Below are positions 34,389 through 42,643 of a stretch of 64,000 nt of DNA, piece after piece. The stretch comes from JAJFUE01 sp041687335 (GTDB taxonomy: Bacteria > Sumerlaeota > Sumerlaeia > MVZB01): the NCBI GenBank assembly GCA_041687335.1, contig JAWLCE010000004.1, positions 1 to 64,000 on the forward strand, read 5' to 3'. The position numbers were made by a program, and so were the translations under genes. The number at the start of each line of letters is the position of its first letter. Within the stretch, counting starts at the first letter, position 1. The notes beneath the pieces are model-generated. The model ran no database searches and was not told the DNA's origin. It saw only the letters and a list, made by a program, of their open reading frames with translations.

Positions 34389-34407
34389 GTCGGCTAGAAG
34401 AGCCGAC
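34389..34407. terminator. Palindromic hairpin between fmt and DJ-1 gene
   Basis: GTCGGCT-AGAAG-AGCCGAC, a perfect 7-bp stem with a 5-base loop, followed by CTACC. It lies between two convergent stop codons (34382 and 34419). The same palindrome, with one base changed, recurs inside the 97-bp tandem repeat at 40910-41145. Confidence 0.6.
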
Positions 34408-34418
34408 CTACCTCGGGG

Positions 34419-34952
34419 CTAGCGCGCCGGTTGTGCGACCAGCAGTTTGATGATCGCCCGGCAGAAGTCCGGCAGGTCGTCGGGTTTGCGGCTCGAGACG
34501 AAGTGGCGGTCGACGACGACGGGGGCATCTTCCCAGATCGCGCCGGCGTTGACCATGTCGTCGCGGATGCCCTCCGAACCCGTCAGGTGCACCCCGCGCA
34601 CGACATTGGCCGAGGCGGCGATCCAGCCGCCGTGGCAGATCATCGCCACCAGCCGCCGACTCTCGGCCAGTTCGCGCACGATTGCCAGCAGACGGCCGTC
34701 GCGGCGCAGCTTGTCGGGCGCGAAGCCTCCGGGAATGACGACCCCATCGAAATCGCCGGCCTTGATGTCGCCCACGGCGGCGTCGGCATGGAATGGATAG
34801 CCGTGCTTGCCGTGATAGAGCTTGGCGGCCTGGGGGGCGGCGACGACGACCTCAGCGCCGGCCTCGATCAGCCGCAGCCGCGGGTAGAGCAGCTCCAGAT
34901 CCTCATAGATATCCTCGACGAACGACAGCACGCGCCGGTTGGAGAGTTCCAT
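34419..34952 (-). CDS. DJ-1/PfpI family protein
   Basis: A 177-residue flavodoxin-like protein of the PfpI/YhbO branch, with the nucleophile C106 in MICHGGW and the conserved acidic residue in EDIYEDLEL. Relatives act as glyoxalase/deglycase-type stress proteins or were described as peptidases; which applies here is not decidable. AGGAGGT (34961-34967 on the minus strand) sits at ideal spacing before ATG 34952, ruling out a far longer upstream reading. Confidence 0.88.
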   Translation of the reverse strand: MELSNRRVLSFVEDIYEDLELLYPRLRLIEAGAEVVVAAPQAAKLYHGKHGYPFHADAAVGDIKAGDFDGVVIPGGFAPDKLRRDGRLLAIVRELAESRRLVAMICHGGWIAASANVVRGVHLTGSEGIRDDMVNAGAIWEDAPVVVDRHFVSSRKPDDLPDFCRAIIKLLVAQPAR

Positions 34953-35111
34953 CAGTGCCGACCTCCTGTGGGATGGGATCATTTTACAGCACCGGTTGGT
35001 GCGCGCGAAGCAATGGCTTGATTTCGGCTTGTCAGCGCGGCGGGGATCGGCCACACTGAAACAAGGACCGGGCGTGAGCGTCCCAAGATCAGCACGGGGG
35101 AGTGCGGGCGA

Positions 35112-35429
35112 ATGCTCGATATCAAAAAAATTCAGAAGATGAGCAAGGATCTCCAGTCGGGGATGGAGTCGATGAAGGAGGAGTTGTCGGGCCAGACCGT
35201 CGAGGGCGCCTCCGGCGGCGGCGCGGTCAAGGTGACCGTCAATGGCAACCAGGAACTGGTCGCCATCAAGATTTCTCCCGAGGCGGTCGATCCTGACGAC
35301 ATTGAGATGCTCGAAGACCTGGTGCGCGCCGCATTGAATCAGGCGATCACCCGCAGCAAGGACCTGCAGCAGGAGCGGATCAACCAGTTGACCGGCGGGG
35401 TCAAGCTGCCCAACCTGCCCTTCTTTTAA
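35112..35429 (+). CDS. ybaB: YbaB/EbfC family nucleoid-associated protein
   Basis: A 105-residue DNA-binding dimer-forming protein: N-terminal helix DIKKIQKMSKDLQSGMES, a central beta-sheet (GGGAVKVTVNGNQELVAIKISPEAV) and a C-terminal helix with DLVRAALNQAITRSK. In most bacteria it sits between dnaX and recR; here it is alone, divergent from the DJ-1 gene and followed by a strong terminator. Confidence 0.93.
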   Translation: MLDIKKIQKMSKDLQSGMESMKEELSGQTVEGASGGGAVKVTVNGNQELVAIKISPEAVDPDDIEMLEDLVRAALNQAITRSKDLQQERINQLTGGVKLPNLPFF

Positions 35430-35472
35430 GAACTCCGCCCCGCGCGGGGTGCCTATACGAAAACAAGCTGAG

Positions 35473-35527
35473 CCCGTCGGTTGAGAAGCGCAAAAATGCG
35501 CTGCGGCCGGCGGGCGAATTTTTTTGA
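35473..35527 (+). terminator. Rho-independent terminator after ybaB
   Basis: The outer stem GCCCGTCGG (35473-35481) pairs with CCGGCGGGC (35508-35516), with one G-T pair. An inner hairpin AGCGC-AAAAAT-GCGCT sits in the loop, and GAATTTTTTTG follows immediately. Confidence 0.8.
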
Positions 35528-35647
35528 CGCCACCCGCGGCCGGGGTCCACAATAGATTCCTTGGGTTGTATTCTCGGATACCAGTTTTCGGCCCGGTTGA
35601 AGTTTGTCTGACCGGCGAAGAACCAGCACGGATAGCGTTCATCCAAA

Positions 35648-37240
35648 ATGGAAATGAAACCGCCCGCCGATACCGAGGCCTTTGAGTCGCCGCCCCCGGC
35701 GAAGGGTGGGTCTGCTGGTTTCTATGTGCCGGAAACGAATCCTGCCCCCCAGCCCCCAGATCAGCAGTTGGAGCAGGCGCTGGCGAGCCTGCGTGAGTAC
35801 GCCCGCCGCTGCGCCGACCTGTATCATGAGGCCCCGCTGGCCTATTTTACGCTCACAGAGGAAGGCATCATTGAGGATGTCAATCGCCGGGGTTGCGAGT
35901 TGCTGGGTCTGGAGCGTCATGAACTTGTTGGCTGCCGGCTGGCCCAATGGGTGGCCGTGGCCGACGGCGAAATTTTTGCGCAGTATTGTCGCAAGCCAGC
36001 CACCAAGCCCCCCCGCGAGTTGCGCCTGCGCCGCCGCGGCCATGAGATTTTCTATGCGCGTCTGGAGTTGCGGCCATTAGGGACGGGCCATAAACTGGCC
36101 ACCATCACTGAAATTTCGACCGCCGCCAGGGAAGGCTGCGACGCGACGGGTGGGGATGCCGCCGAGGTCAAGAAGCGCAATGAGCAGCTTCGCCGCCTGA
36201 TGCTGGACCTGACCCAGACCGAACAGCGAGAACGCCGACGTCTGGCGCAGTTTTTACACGACCAGCTCCAGCAACTGCTGATCGGGGCCAGCATGAGCGT
36301 CCAGGTGCTCAAGCTGCGCCAGATCGAGGAGTCCTCGCAGCGGTTGCTCGACAAGGTCGATGGCGCGCTCCAGGAGGCGATCTCCGCCACCCGCACCATG
36401 ACCACCGAGCTATGTCCCGTGATCCTGCACGAGGCGGGGCTGAAACCGGCGCTGGCCTGGCTGGCCGACCAGATGATGCGCAAATATGGAGTCCATGTCG
36501 GGCTGGATCTCGACGGGCTGGTTGACCCGATGGATGACCAGTTGCGGCCGCTGCTGTTTGAGTCGGCGCGCGAGTTGCTGTTCAATATTGTCAAGCACGG
36601 CCAGACCAAGAAGGCCTGGCTGCGTGGCGGGCGCGAGGCCGATGGCCGGGCGAGTCTGGTGGTGGCCGATGACGGGGCGGGTTTTGACCCGGTGGCCATC
36701 GAGCAGCATATCAGCGCCGCCGGCTTCGGCCTCTATCACATTCGACAGCGGCTCGAGCTGCTCGACGGCCGGATGGAGATCGACAGCGCGCCGGGGTGCG
36801 GCTGCCGCGTGAAGCTGACGGGCCCTTCACCGCAGCCGACGCGTCTTGAGCGGGCGATTCGCCTGTTGCTGGTGGACGACCAGAAAATCGTGCGCGAGGG
36901 GCTGGCCCGACTGCTGGCCGAGCAGCCCGACCTGGTGGTGGCGGCGGAGGCTGGCGACGGTCAGGCCGCGCTGGATCTTGCCGACGCCATCCCGATCGAT
37001 GTCGTGCTGATGGACATCAACATGCCGCGAATGAATGGGGTGGAGGCGACGCACCGGCTGCATGAGCGGCACCCCGAGCTGCCGATCATCGGGCTGTCAA
37101 TCTATGAGGAACAACAGATGGAGGCCAAGATGCTGGCCGCCGGCGCCGCATTTTACCTGAGCAAGGGCGGTCCGGTGGAGGACCTGCTGGCCGCGATCCG
37201 GCGCGCCAGCCGATGCGGCCGCGCGCATCCGTCCGCCTGA
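35648..37240 (+). CDS. Soluble PAS-HisKA_3 histidine kinase fused to a receiver
   Basis: A 530-residue cytoplasmic hybrid. A PAS domain (about 50-155) senses an unknown signal. A NarX-type dimerisation/phosphoacceptor helix (ERRRLAQFLHDQ, H204) follows, then an HATPase_c domain (about 295-390, DDGAGFD and GFGLYHIRQRLELL). The C-terminal receiver (about 403-525) has D456 in LMDINMP and a Lys in FYLSKGG. NarX/NarL pairs normally keep the receiver on a separate DNA-binding regulator; here the receiver is fused and has no HTH, so output must go to another protein. No membrane segments. No strong ribosome binding site is seen. Confidence 0.85.
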   Translation: MEMKPPADTEAFESPPPAKGGSAGFYVPETNPAPQPPDQQLEQALASLREYARRCADLYHEAPLAYFTLTEEGIIEDVNRRGCELLGLERHELVGCRLAQWVAVADGEIFAQYCRKPATKPPRELRLRRRGHEIFYARLELRPLGTGHKLATITEISTAAREGCDATGGDAAEVKKRNEQLRRLMLDLTQTEQRERRRLAQFLHDQLQQLLIGASMSVQVLKLRQIEESSQRLLDKVDGALQEAISATRTMTTELCPVILHEAGLKPALAWLADQMMRKYGVHVGLDLDGLVDPMDDQLRPLLFESARELLFNIVKHGQTKKAWLRGGREADGRASLVVADDGAGFDPVAIEQHISAAGFGLYHIRQRLELLDGRMEIDSAPGCGCRVKLTGPSPQPTRLERAIRLLLVDDQKIVREGLARLLAEQPDLVVAAEAGDGQAALDLADAIPIDVVLMDINMPRMNGVEATHRLHERHPELPIIGLSIYEEQQMEAKMLAAGAAFYLSKGGPVEDLLAAIRRASRCGRAHPSA

Positions 37241-37267
37241 AGCTGCCGGCCGGGGCCGGTTGGGCGA

Positions 37268-37648
37268 TCAGGCTTCCAGCACCACCACGGCCGCCGCCAG
37301 GTCGCGGGCGTGGGTGAGGGTCAAGTGAAACCGGCCGGCTCCCAGTTCGCGGGCGCGCTCGAGCGCGCGCCCATGCAGGCGCAGCCGGGGCGCCTCGCCC
37401 TCCCGGCGCGTCACCTCGATTTCCTTCCAGAGCACCCCGCGCGCAATGCCCGTGCCGAGCGCCTTGGCGGCAGCCTCCTTGGCCGCATAGCGCGCTGCCA
37501 GGCGCGGCACCGGGTCGCGCTGGGCCGAGCAGAAGCGGATTTCATCCTCGGTGTAGCAGCGCTTGAGGAAGCGATCGCCAAAGCGTTCCAGCGCCTGGCG
37601 CACGCGGGCCAGTTCGGTCTGATCCAACCCCAGTCCACTGATGCTCAC
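37268..37648 (-). CDS. acpS: Holo-[acyl-carrier-protein] synthase
   Basis: Transfers phosphopantetheine from CoA to apo-ACP, switching on fatty acid synthesis. The 126-residue product has the AcpS signatures GLGLDQTELARVRQALERFG (Asp near 9, Mg ligand) and RYAAKEAAAKALGTG (Glu), plus HLTLTHARDLAAAVVVLE. Its GTG start overlaps the stop of the upstream PAS kinase as GTGA, an unusual partner for acpS (usual neighbours are pdxJ, alr or nnrD). Confidence 0.92.
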   Translation of the reverse strand: MSISGLGLDQTELARVRQALERFGDRFLKRCYTEDEIRFCSAQRDPVPRLAARYAAKEAAAKALGTGIARGVLWKEIEVTRREGEAPRLRLHGRALERARELGAGRFHLTLTHARDLAAAVVVLEA

Positions 37649-40600
37649 AGGACCAGGTCCTCCTGCTCGAGGATCGGCGTCTGCTGGTGTTCCTCGTTCC
37701 AGACCGGCAGCCAGACCGAGAAGGTGGTCCCTGTGCCGGGGGTGCTGTCGGCCTCGATTCGGCCATTGTGGCTCGAGATGATGCCGTAGCTGATTGAAAG
37801 TCCGAGGCCGGTGCCGCGCCCCACGGGCTTGGTGGTAAAGAATGGGTCGAAGATCCGGGCGACGGTGTCCTGGCTCATGCCGGTGCCGTTGTCGATGATC
37901 CGCAACCGTGCCTCGTTCGCGGCCGGTCGATCCAGCACGATCCGCAGTCGCTTGTGGTGTTCGCGCCGCCCCATCGTCCGCAGTTCATGGTCGTGGCGGG
38001 CGTCCATGGCATCGCGGGCATTGGAGACCAGGTTCAGAATGACCTGCTCGATCTGGAGCGGCTCGCCCAGCACCAGAGGCGGGTCGTTGTCGATGTCGGT
38101 GACCACCTCGACGTTGTGGATGCGCAGTTGTTCGCCGAGCAGGCTGAGCGCCCCCTCGATCGATTGGCGCAGGTCGAACGGGGCGAAGCACTGCTGGTCC
38201 TGACGCGCAAAGATGCGCATGTGGTTGATGATGTGCGAAATCCGGTCCACCAGCTCGATGATTTCGCGCTGGGTCTGGGTCAGCTGCGCCAGGTCGAAGG
38301 AATCACATTCCAGCGTGCGCCCCACCAGCTGCGCGCGCATGCGGATGCCCGAGAGGGGCTGGTTGAGCTCGTGGGCGATGCCGGTGGCCATCTCGCCGAG
38401 CGTGGCCAGCTTGCTGGACTGGATGAGCTGGATGTTCTGGCGATCCAACTCGTGGGTCTTCTGCTCGACCACCTGCTGGAGGTTCTCGGTATAGAGCTTG
38501 AGCAGGTCCTCCATTTCCTTCTGCTCGCTGATGTCGCGCATGATGACGATGTAGGTCAGATTGCCGTCGGCCGGTTCGGTCAGTCGGTGCATCGTGAATA
38601 GCGCCGTCAGCTGGCGCCCGTGGCGCGTCACCAGCGGGATCTCGCGCACCAGCACGCCCTGCTCATCGACCTCGCGCATCAAGTCGGCCAGCGAGCGGAA
38701 ATCCGCCCGCTCGAAGTCGATCAGCGATTCCAGCGAGCGCTGGCCGACCATTTCAACGGCGGTATAGTCGAACAAGATCTGGGCGCCGCTGTTGAAATGC
38801 AGGAAGACCCCCGCCTGGTCGAGCCCGACGATGGCGTGCTCGGTGGAGCCCTCGAGGATCGCATTGAGGAAATTCATAGCCTGCGTCAGCGCCAGCGTGC
38901 GCTCCTCGACCATCCGTTCCAGGTTTTCGGCATAATCGCGCAGACGGGCCTTGAGTTCGCGATCGCGGGTGATGTCGTTGAGAGCCGCCTTCTCTCCGAT
39001 GCGCTGGCCGTTGCGGTCGAGCAGCGGCCGCGACTTGAGCGAGACGATCAGCCGTTCGCCCGACCGCGCCACCAGCCGCAGCTCATAGGCCTGGGGGGTT
39101 CCGCTCTCCATCAGCTCCTGGTGGGCCCTGTCGAACAGTTCGTGGTCCTCGGGATCGACAATGCGCTTGAATGGGTGGCCGATCAGGTCCTGGAGCGGGT
39201 AGCCCAGCGCCTGCAGGGCGGTCTGGTTGACCTCGAAGAGCAGGCCGCCCTTGAGCAGGCTGATGAAGAACGTCGGCGCCGTCTCCCACAGCTCGCGGTA
39301 ACGCCGCTCCGACTCCAGCGAGTTCGTATAATGGAAGCAGTTGGTCATGCCCATTTCGAGGGTCTTGGCCAGGCCCTCCAGCAGACTCGCCACAAGCCGC
39401 TCCTCGCGGTCGCGGGGGATCAGCAGCAGCAGGATCGAAGTGGGCAGCGTCGGGTTGGTCCGCCCCAGCGCCACCCCGCTCAGGTAGCAGGGACCGACGC
39501 GCCCGACCCATTCGGCCAGGACGGGGTGCATTTCTTCGGGGGCGGGGTGGATGACGGTGGTCACCTCGGGCGAGAGCGCGAGCGAGCCGATCACCCCCTG
39601 ACCGATCGTCGGCGCCGCTGAGCGCAGGAACCGTTCCTTCAGGTCTTGCGGCATGCCGATCTCGGCCAGCAGGTTCAGCTCGTCATAGCTATGGTTGAGC
39701 AGCAGCATTGTGCCGGCGGAGGCGCAGCAGCGGTGGATCAGCTCCAGCGAGCGGCCGACCACCTCGTCCAGCCGCAGCGAGGAGCAGTTGATCCGCGCCA
39801 GCTCGTAGAGGGTCTTGTATTGATCCTCGCTGTTGCGCAACTGACACTCGAGCAGCTTGTGGGGCGAGATATCCTTGATCACGCCCTGGAACTGGAGCGG
39901 TCGGCCGGGCGCCCCATTGCACCGGATCATGTGGGCCAGCCCGAAGATCGGCCGCCCCATGTGCGGGCGCAGCTCCAGCTCAAAATCCTCGATGCGATCC
40001 TTGCCCGAAAGCGCCTGCTCCACCAGTCGCTGAAAGTCCTCGCGCGACATTCCCAGCGCCTCGAACACCGGGCGCAGCAGGAGCTTGTCCTTCCTGAGCC
40101 CGAACATCCGTTCGGCCGTCGCGTTCACGTCGAGCAGACAGCCCGAGCGGTCGCAGAGGAAGATCAGGTCGGGCACCTCGTCGAGCAGGTTGCGATACTG
40201 GGCGAGCGAGCTGCGGAAGGCGTGGTGGAGGTGGGTCAGTTCCCAGTGGCGCTGATGGTTCTCGATCGCGCGCCGCATGCGGCTGGCAAAGACCGCCCGT
40301 TCCAATTCCTGGCTGGCCATGACTTCCCAGCTGGCGGGCAAGGGCGGGCCCTGCTTGAACAGCCGCCCCTGGTCGGCCGTCCCGACGATCATCAGGACCG
40401 GCATCGGCGTGTCGTGCATCGAGAGCGCCTTGACCAGGGGCTCGACCCGGTCGGGGAGCGGATCGAGCGCCAGCACGACGAGGTCATAGACCGAGCCCTT
40501 GAGGGCCCGCACGGCCCCGGCCACGCTGCGGGTATGGGTCAGCTGGCTGCGCGGATAGATCGCGCGGATCATCGGGGTCAGCCGCCGGGCGGGAATATTG

Positions 40601-40722
40601 GCCGAGCCCAGCATGAGCGCATGGAGCGGGATATGAACCAGCCGATCGGTCCCGCCGTTGGCTGGCGGGCCATCATTCTCGCGCTGGTGATCCTTCCGGA
40701 TCTTTTCGATCTCGATGATCAT
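37645..40722 (-). CDS. Large soluble multi-PAS/GAF histidine kinase with pseudo-receiver
   Basis: A 1025-residue cytoplasmic sensor kinase. Residues about 25-150 look like a receiver fold but the phosphoacceptor position is Ala (YDLVVLALDPLPD), so it is probably a pseudo-receiver. Then follow PAS (about 175-300), GAF (about 315-475), two further PAS domains with linking coiled coils (about 480-600 and 620-745), a HisKA helix (GEMATGIAHELNQPLSG, H784) and HATPase_c (NLVSNARDAMD, DNGTGMS, GRGTGLGLSI). ATG 40722 begins a natural N-terminus; the upstream frame lacks features. Translation of acpS depends on it. Signals and partner regulator unknown. Confidence 0.85.
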   Translation of the reverse strand: MIIEIEKIRKDHQRENDGPPANGGTDRLVHIPLHALMLGSANIPARRLTPMIRAIYPRSQLTHTRSVAGAVRALKGSVYDLVVLALDPLPDRVEPLVKALSMHDTPMPVLMIVGTADQGRLFKQGPPLPASWEVMASQELERAVFASRMRRAIENHQRHWELTHLHHAFRSSLAQYRNLLDEVPDLIFLCDRSGCLLDVNATAERMFGLRKDKLLLRPVFEALGMSREDFQRLVEQALSGKDRIEDFELELRPHMGRPIFGLAHMIRCNGAPGRPLQFQGVIKDISPHKLLECQLRNSEDQYKTLYELARINCSSLRLDEVVGRSLELIHRCCASAGTMLLLNHSYDELNLLAEIGMPQDLKERFLRSAAPTIGQGVIGSLALSPEVTTVIHPAPEEMHPVLAEWVGRVGPCYLSGVALGRTNPTLPTSILLLLIPRDREERLVASLLEGLAKTLEMGMTNCFHYTNSLESERRYRELWETAPTFFISLLKGGLLFEVNQTALQALGYPLQDLIGHPFKRIVDPEDHELFDRAHQELMESGTPQAYELRLVARSGERLIVSLKSRPLLDRNGQRIGEKAALNDITRDRELKARLRDYAENLERMVEERTLALTQAMNFLNAILEGSTEHAIVGLDQAGVFLHFNSGAQILFDYTAVEMVGQRSLESLIDFERADFRSLADLMREVDEQGVLVREIPLVTRHGRQLTALFTMHRLTEPADGNLTYIVIMRDISEQKEMEDLLKLYTENLQQVVEQKTHELDRQNIQLIQSSKLATLGEMATGIAHELNQPLSGIRMRAQLVGRTLECDSFDLAQLTQTQREIIELVDRISHIINHMRIFARQDQQCFAPFDLRQSIEGALSLLGEQLRIHNVEVVTDIDNDPPLVLGEPLQIEQVILNLVSNARDAMDARHDHELRTMGRREHHKRLRIVLDRPAANEARLRIIDNGTGMSQDTVARIFDPFFTTKPVGRGTGLGLSISYGIISSHNGRIEADSTPGTGTTFSVWLPVWNEEHQQTPILEQEDLVL

Positions 40723-41187
40723 GGATGCTGCCGTGCGGCCTTTCGCTGGTCGGAATCTCTTGTATAATATTGTGCCCAAGGATGAAAGCCTTAAAGCACC
40801 GGCCGGGCGGCCAGAACCCATCTTTCATATCGGCAAGGCTGACTCAAGGGTGAAGCCGGGGCGGATTTTCCCGTGGCTGCGGCATGGTGGTCGGGGTCTT
40901 GGACCCGACATGGCCTCCAGTGTGGGCTCGAACAGCCGACCTACCCCCCAGCTGCGGACGGCGACAGTCTGACAACGCTTCATACACGTTGCATCTTCGA
41001 CTCGGCATGGGCTCCAGTGTCGGCTCGAAGAGCCGACCTACCCCCCAGCTGCGGACGGCGACAGCCTGACAACGCTTCATACACGGTGCATCTTCGACTC
41101 GGCATGGGCTCCAGTGTCGGCTCGAAGAGCCGACCTACCCCCAGCTTTGCCTTGACGGCGGCGCCGGTGGCGGGCAGTCTGCTTTTC
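40723..41187. other. Divergent intergenic region carrying tandem repeats
   Basis: 465 bases between the large PAS kinase (minus) and the glycosyltransferase (plus). Its core is the 97-bp tandem repeat at 40910-41145. Either side I see no confident promoter or gene; an AT-richer segment TTGTATAATATTG (about 40760-40772) could serve as a promoter element for one of the two genes. Confidence 0.45.
40910..41145. repeat. 97-bp tandem repeat, about 2.4 copies
   Basis: Units start at 40910, 41007 and 41104, exactly 97 bases apart; copies 1 and 2 differ at about five positions and the third is truncated after about 42 bases. Each unit holds the palindrome GTCGGCTCGAAGAGCCGAC (perfect at 41019-41037 and 41116-41134; degenerate in copy 1 at about 40922-40940). 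Frames through the repeat are open but compositionally implausible as protein. Confidence 0.85.
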
Positions 41188-42642
41188 ATGAGCGCGCCCC
41201 TCCAAAACACGCCCCCTTCGCGACGGCTGGCGCTGTTTGGCGCCGGACCCCTGCCCACGGCCGATTCCATGGCCGCCCCAGGTATTGCCAATCGGCTTTG
41301 GCATCACCTGCTGCCGGCTTTGGAGGCGGGGCATGATTGCATGGTTTTATCCATAGAGGCCGACGCCGCGCCCTTGGGGGGTGGGGGCTTGGGGGCCGCC
41401 GGGCCGGTTGAAATGCGGCGTGGCCGTTGGGGCTGGCGCCAGTGTGCCGTCAGGCCCGAGGACTGTCTGCGGCCAGCGGGCCTGCGCCGGTTGGTGGCTG
41501 AATTCAGCCCCGACGCCATCGCCGGTGCCGGCACGCTGCTGGCCGGGGCGACCGCCTGCGCCGTCGCTGCCGAGGTGCCGGTCTGGGTCGACCTATTTGG
41601 TGACCCGCTGGCCGAGATCGGGGCCAAGGCATCCATCGGCGGCGAACCCTTCTCACGCGAGGATCACCTGCTCGTCTGGCGGCTGCTGCTAGGGGTGCTG
41701 ACGAGAGCCGATGCCTTCGCCACGGTCTCGCGCCGCCAGCGGGATGCGCTGCTGGGCCAGTTGCTGGTCGCAGGCCGGCTCGACGGCCCCCGCCCGCTCG
41801 CCGACCTCATTCACCCGATCCCCTGCGCCTTTGAATCATTCAACATGATGCCCGAGATCGAGGCGGCCGATGGGGCGGCTCTCAAGGCCTCCGCCGGCCT
41901 GCCCGGCGACGCCCGCGTGGCGCTCTGGAACGGCGGCTTCAATGCCTGGGCCGATGCCGCCACCCTGGTGGCGGGGCTCGAGCGCGCGATGGACAATGAC
42001 CCGCGCCTGCGCCTGGTCGTTACCGGCGCCCACCTGCCGGGGTATCTGGCGGAGGTGCATCAGGATTTTGTCGAGCGCGCCCGCGCCTCGCGCCACGGCG
42101 ATCGCATCCACCGGCTGGGTTGGCTGGAGCTCGAGCAGGCCCGCCGTTGGATGGGCGCGGCGGATTTGGGATTGCTCTGCGACCGGCCCTGCGCCGAGAC
42201 GCGGCTGGGGGCGCGCAACCGGCTGCTCGACCTGGCGGCCGCGCGCTGCCCGATGATCGCGACCCGTGGCACCGAAGTGGTCGAGGAGATGGAAGCTGGT
42301 GGCGCGCTGGTGGCGATCGAGCCGTGCGATGCCGAGGCGCTGGCCGGCGCCATCGGCAAGCTGCTGGCCGACCCGGAGCAAAGGCGGCGACTGGGCGACC
42401 AGGGATTCGAATTCTGCCGAAAACACTACAGCTTCGCCGCGACGGCGACGCCGTTCAGGGGCTTCCTGGCCGACCCGCGCCGTGCCGTCCCGGCCGATCC
42501 GGAGCGCGCGGGCACTGAATTGATTGCCGGACACCTCGACATGGACCGCCGCGAGGCGGAATGGGCCGAGCTGGCGCGCCTGCGCCGGGGCTCACTCCCC
42601 CGCCGCCTGCTGCGCCGCCTGCTGGGCTTGCTTGAGGGCTGA
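41188..42642 (+). CDS. Glycosyltransferase (GT4-like)
   Basis: A 484-residue soluble glycosyltransferase of GT-B type. The N-terminal half carries a Rossmann-like domain; the C-terminal half shows the nucleotide-sugar region with VALWNGGFNAWADAATLVAGLE, HRLGWLELEQARRWMGAADLGLLCD and an acid-rich pair near GTEVVEEMEAGGALVAIEPCD. ATG 41188 is preferred to a much longer frame running through the tandem repeat. Its stop is 2 bases from that of the convergent GT39-like gene. Acceptor unknown. Confidence 0.72.
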   Translation: MSAPLQNTPPSRRLALFGAGPLPTADSMAAPGIANRLWHHLLPALEAGHDCMVLSIEADAAPLGGGGLGAAGPVEMRRGRWGWRQCAVRPEDCLRPAGLRRLVAEFSPDAIAGAGTLLAGATACAVAAEVPVWVDLFGDPLAEIGAKASIGGEPFSREDHLLVWRLLLGVLTRADAFATVSRRQRDALLGQLLVAGRLDGPRPLADLIHPIPCAFESFNMMPEIEAADGAALKASAGLPGDARVALWNGGFNAWADAATLVAGLERAMDNDPRLRLVVTGAHLPGYLAEVHQDFVERARASRHGDRIHRLGWLELEQARRWMGAADLGLLCDRPCAETRLGARNRLLDLAAARCPMIATRGTEVVEEMEAGGALVAIEPCDAEALAGAIGKLLADPEQRRRLGDQGFEFCRKHYSFAATATPFRGFLADPRRAVPADPERAGTELIAGHLDMDRREAEWAELARLRRGSLPRRLLRRLLGLLEG

Positions 42643-42643
42643 A

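Noticed and set aside
40910..41145. Possible CRISPR array
   Set aside because: The repeats are contiguous 97-base units with no unique spacers and no cas genes nearby.
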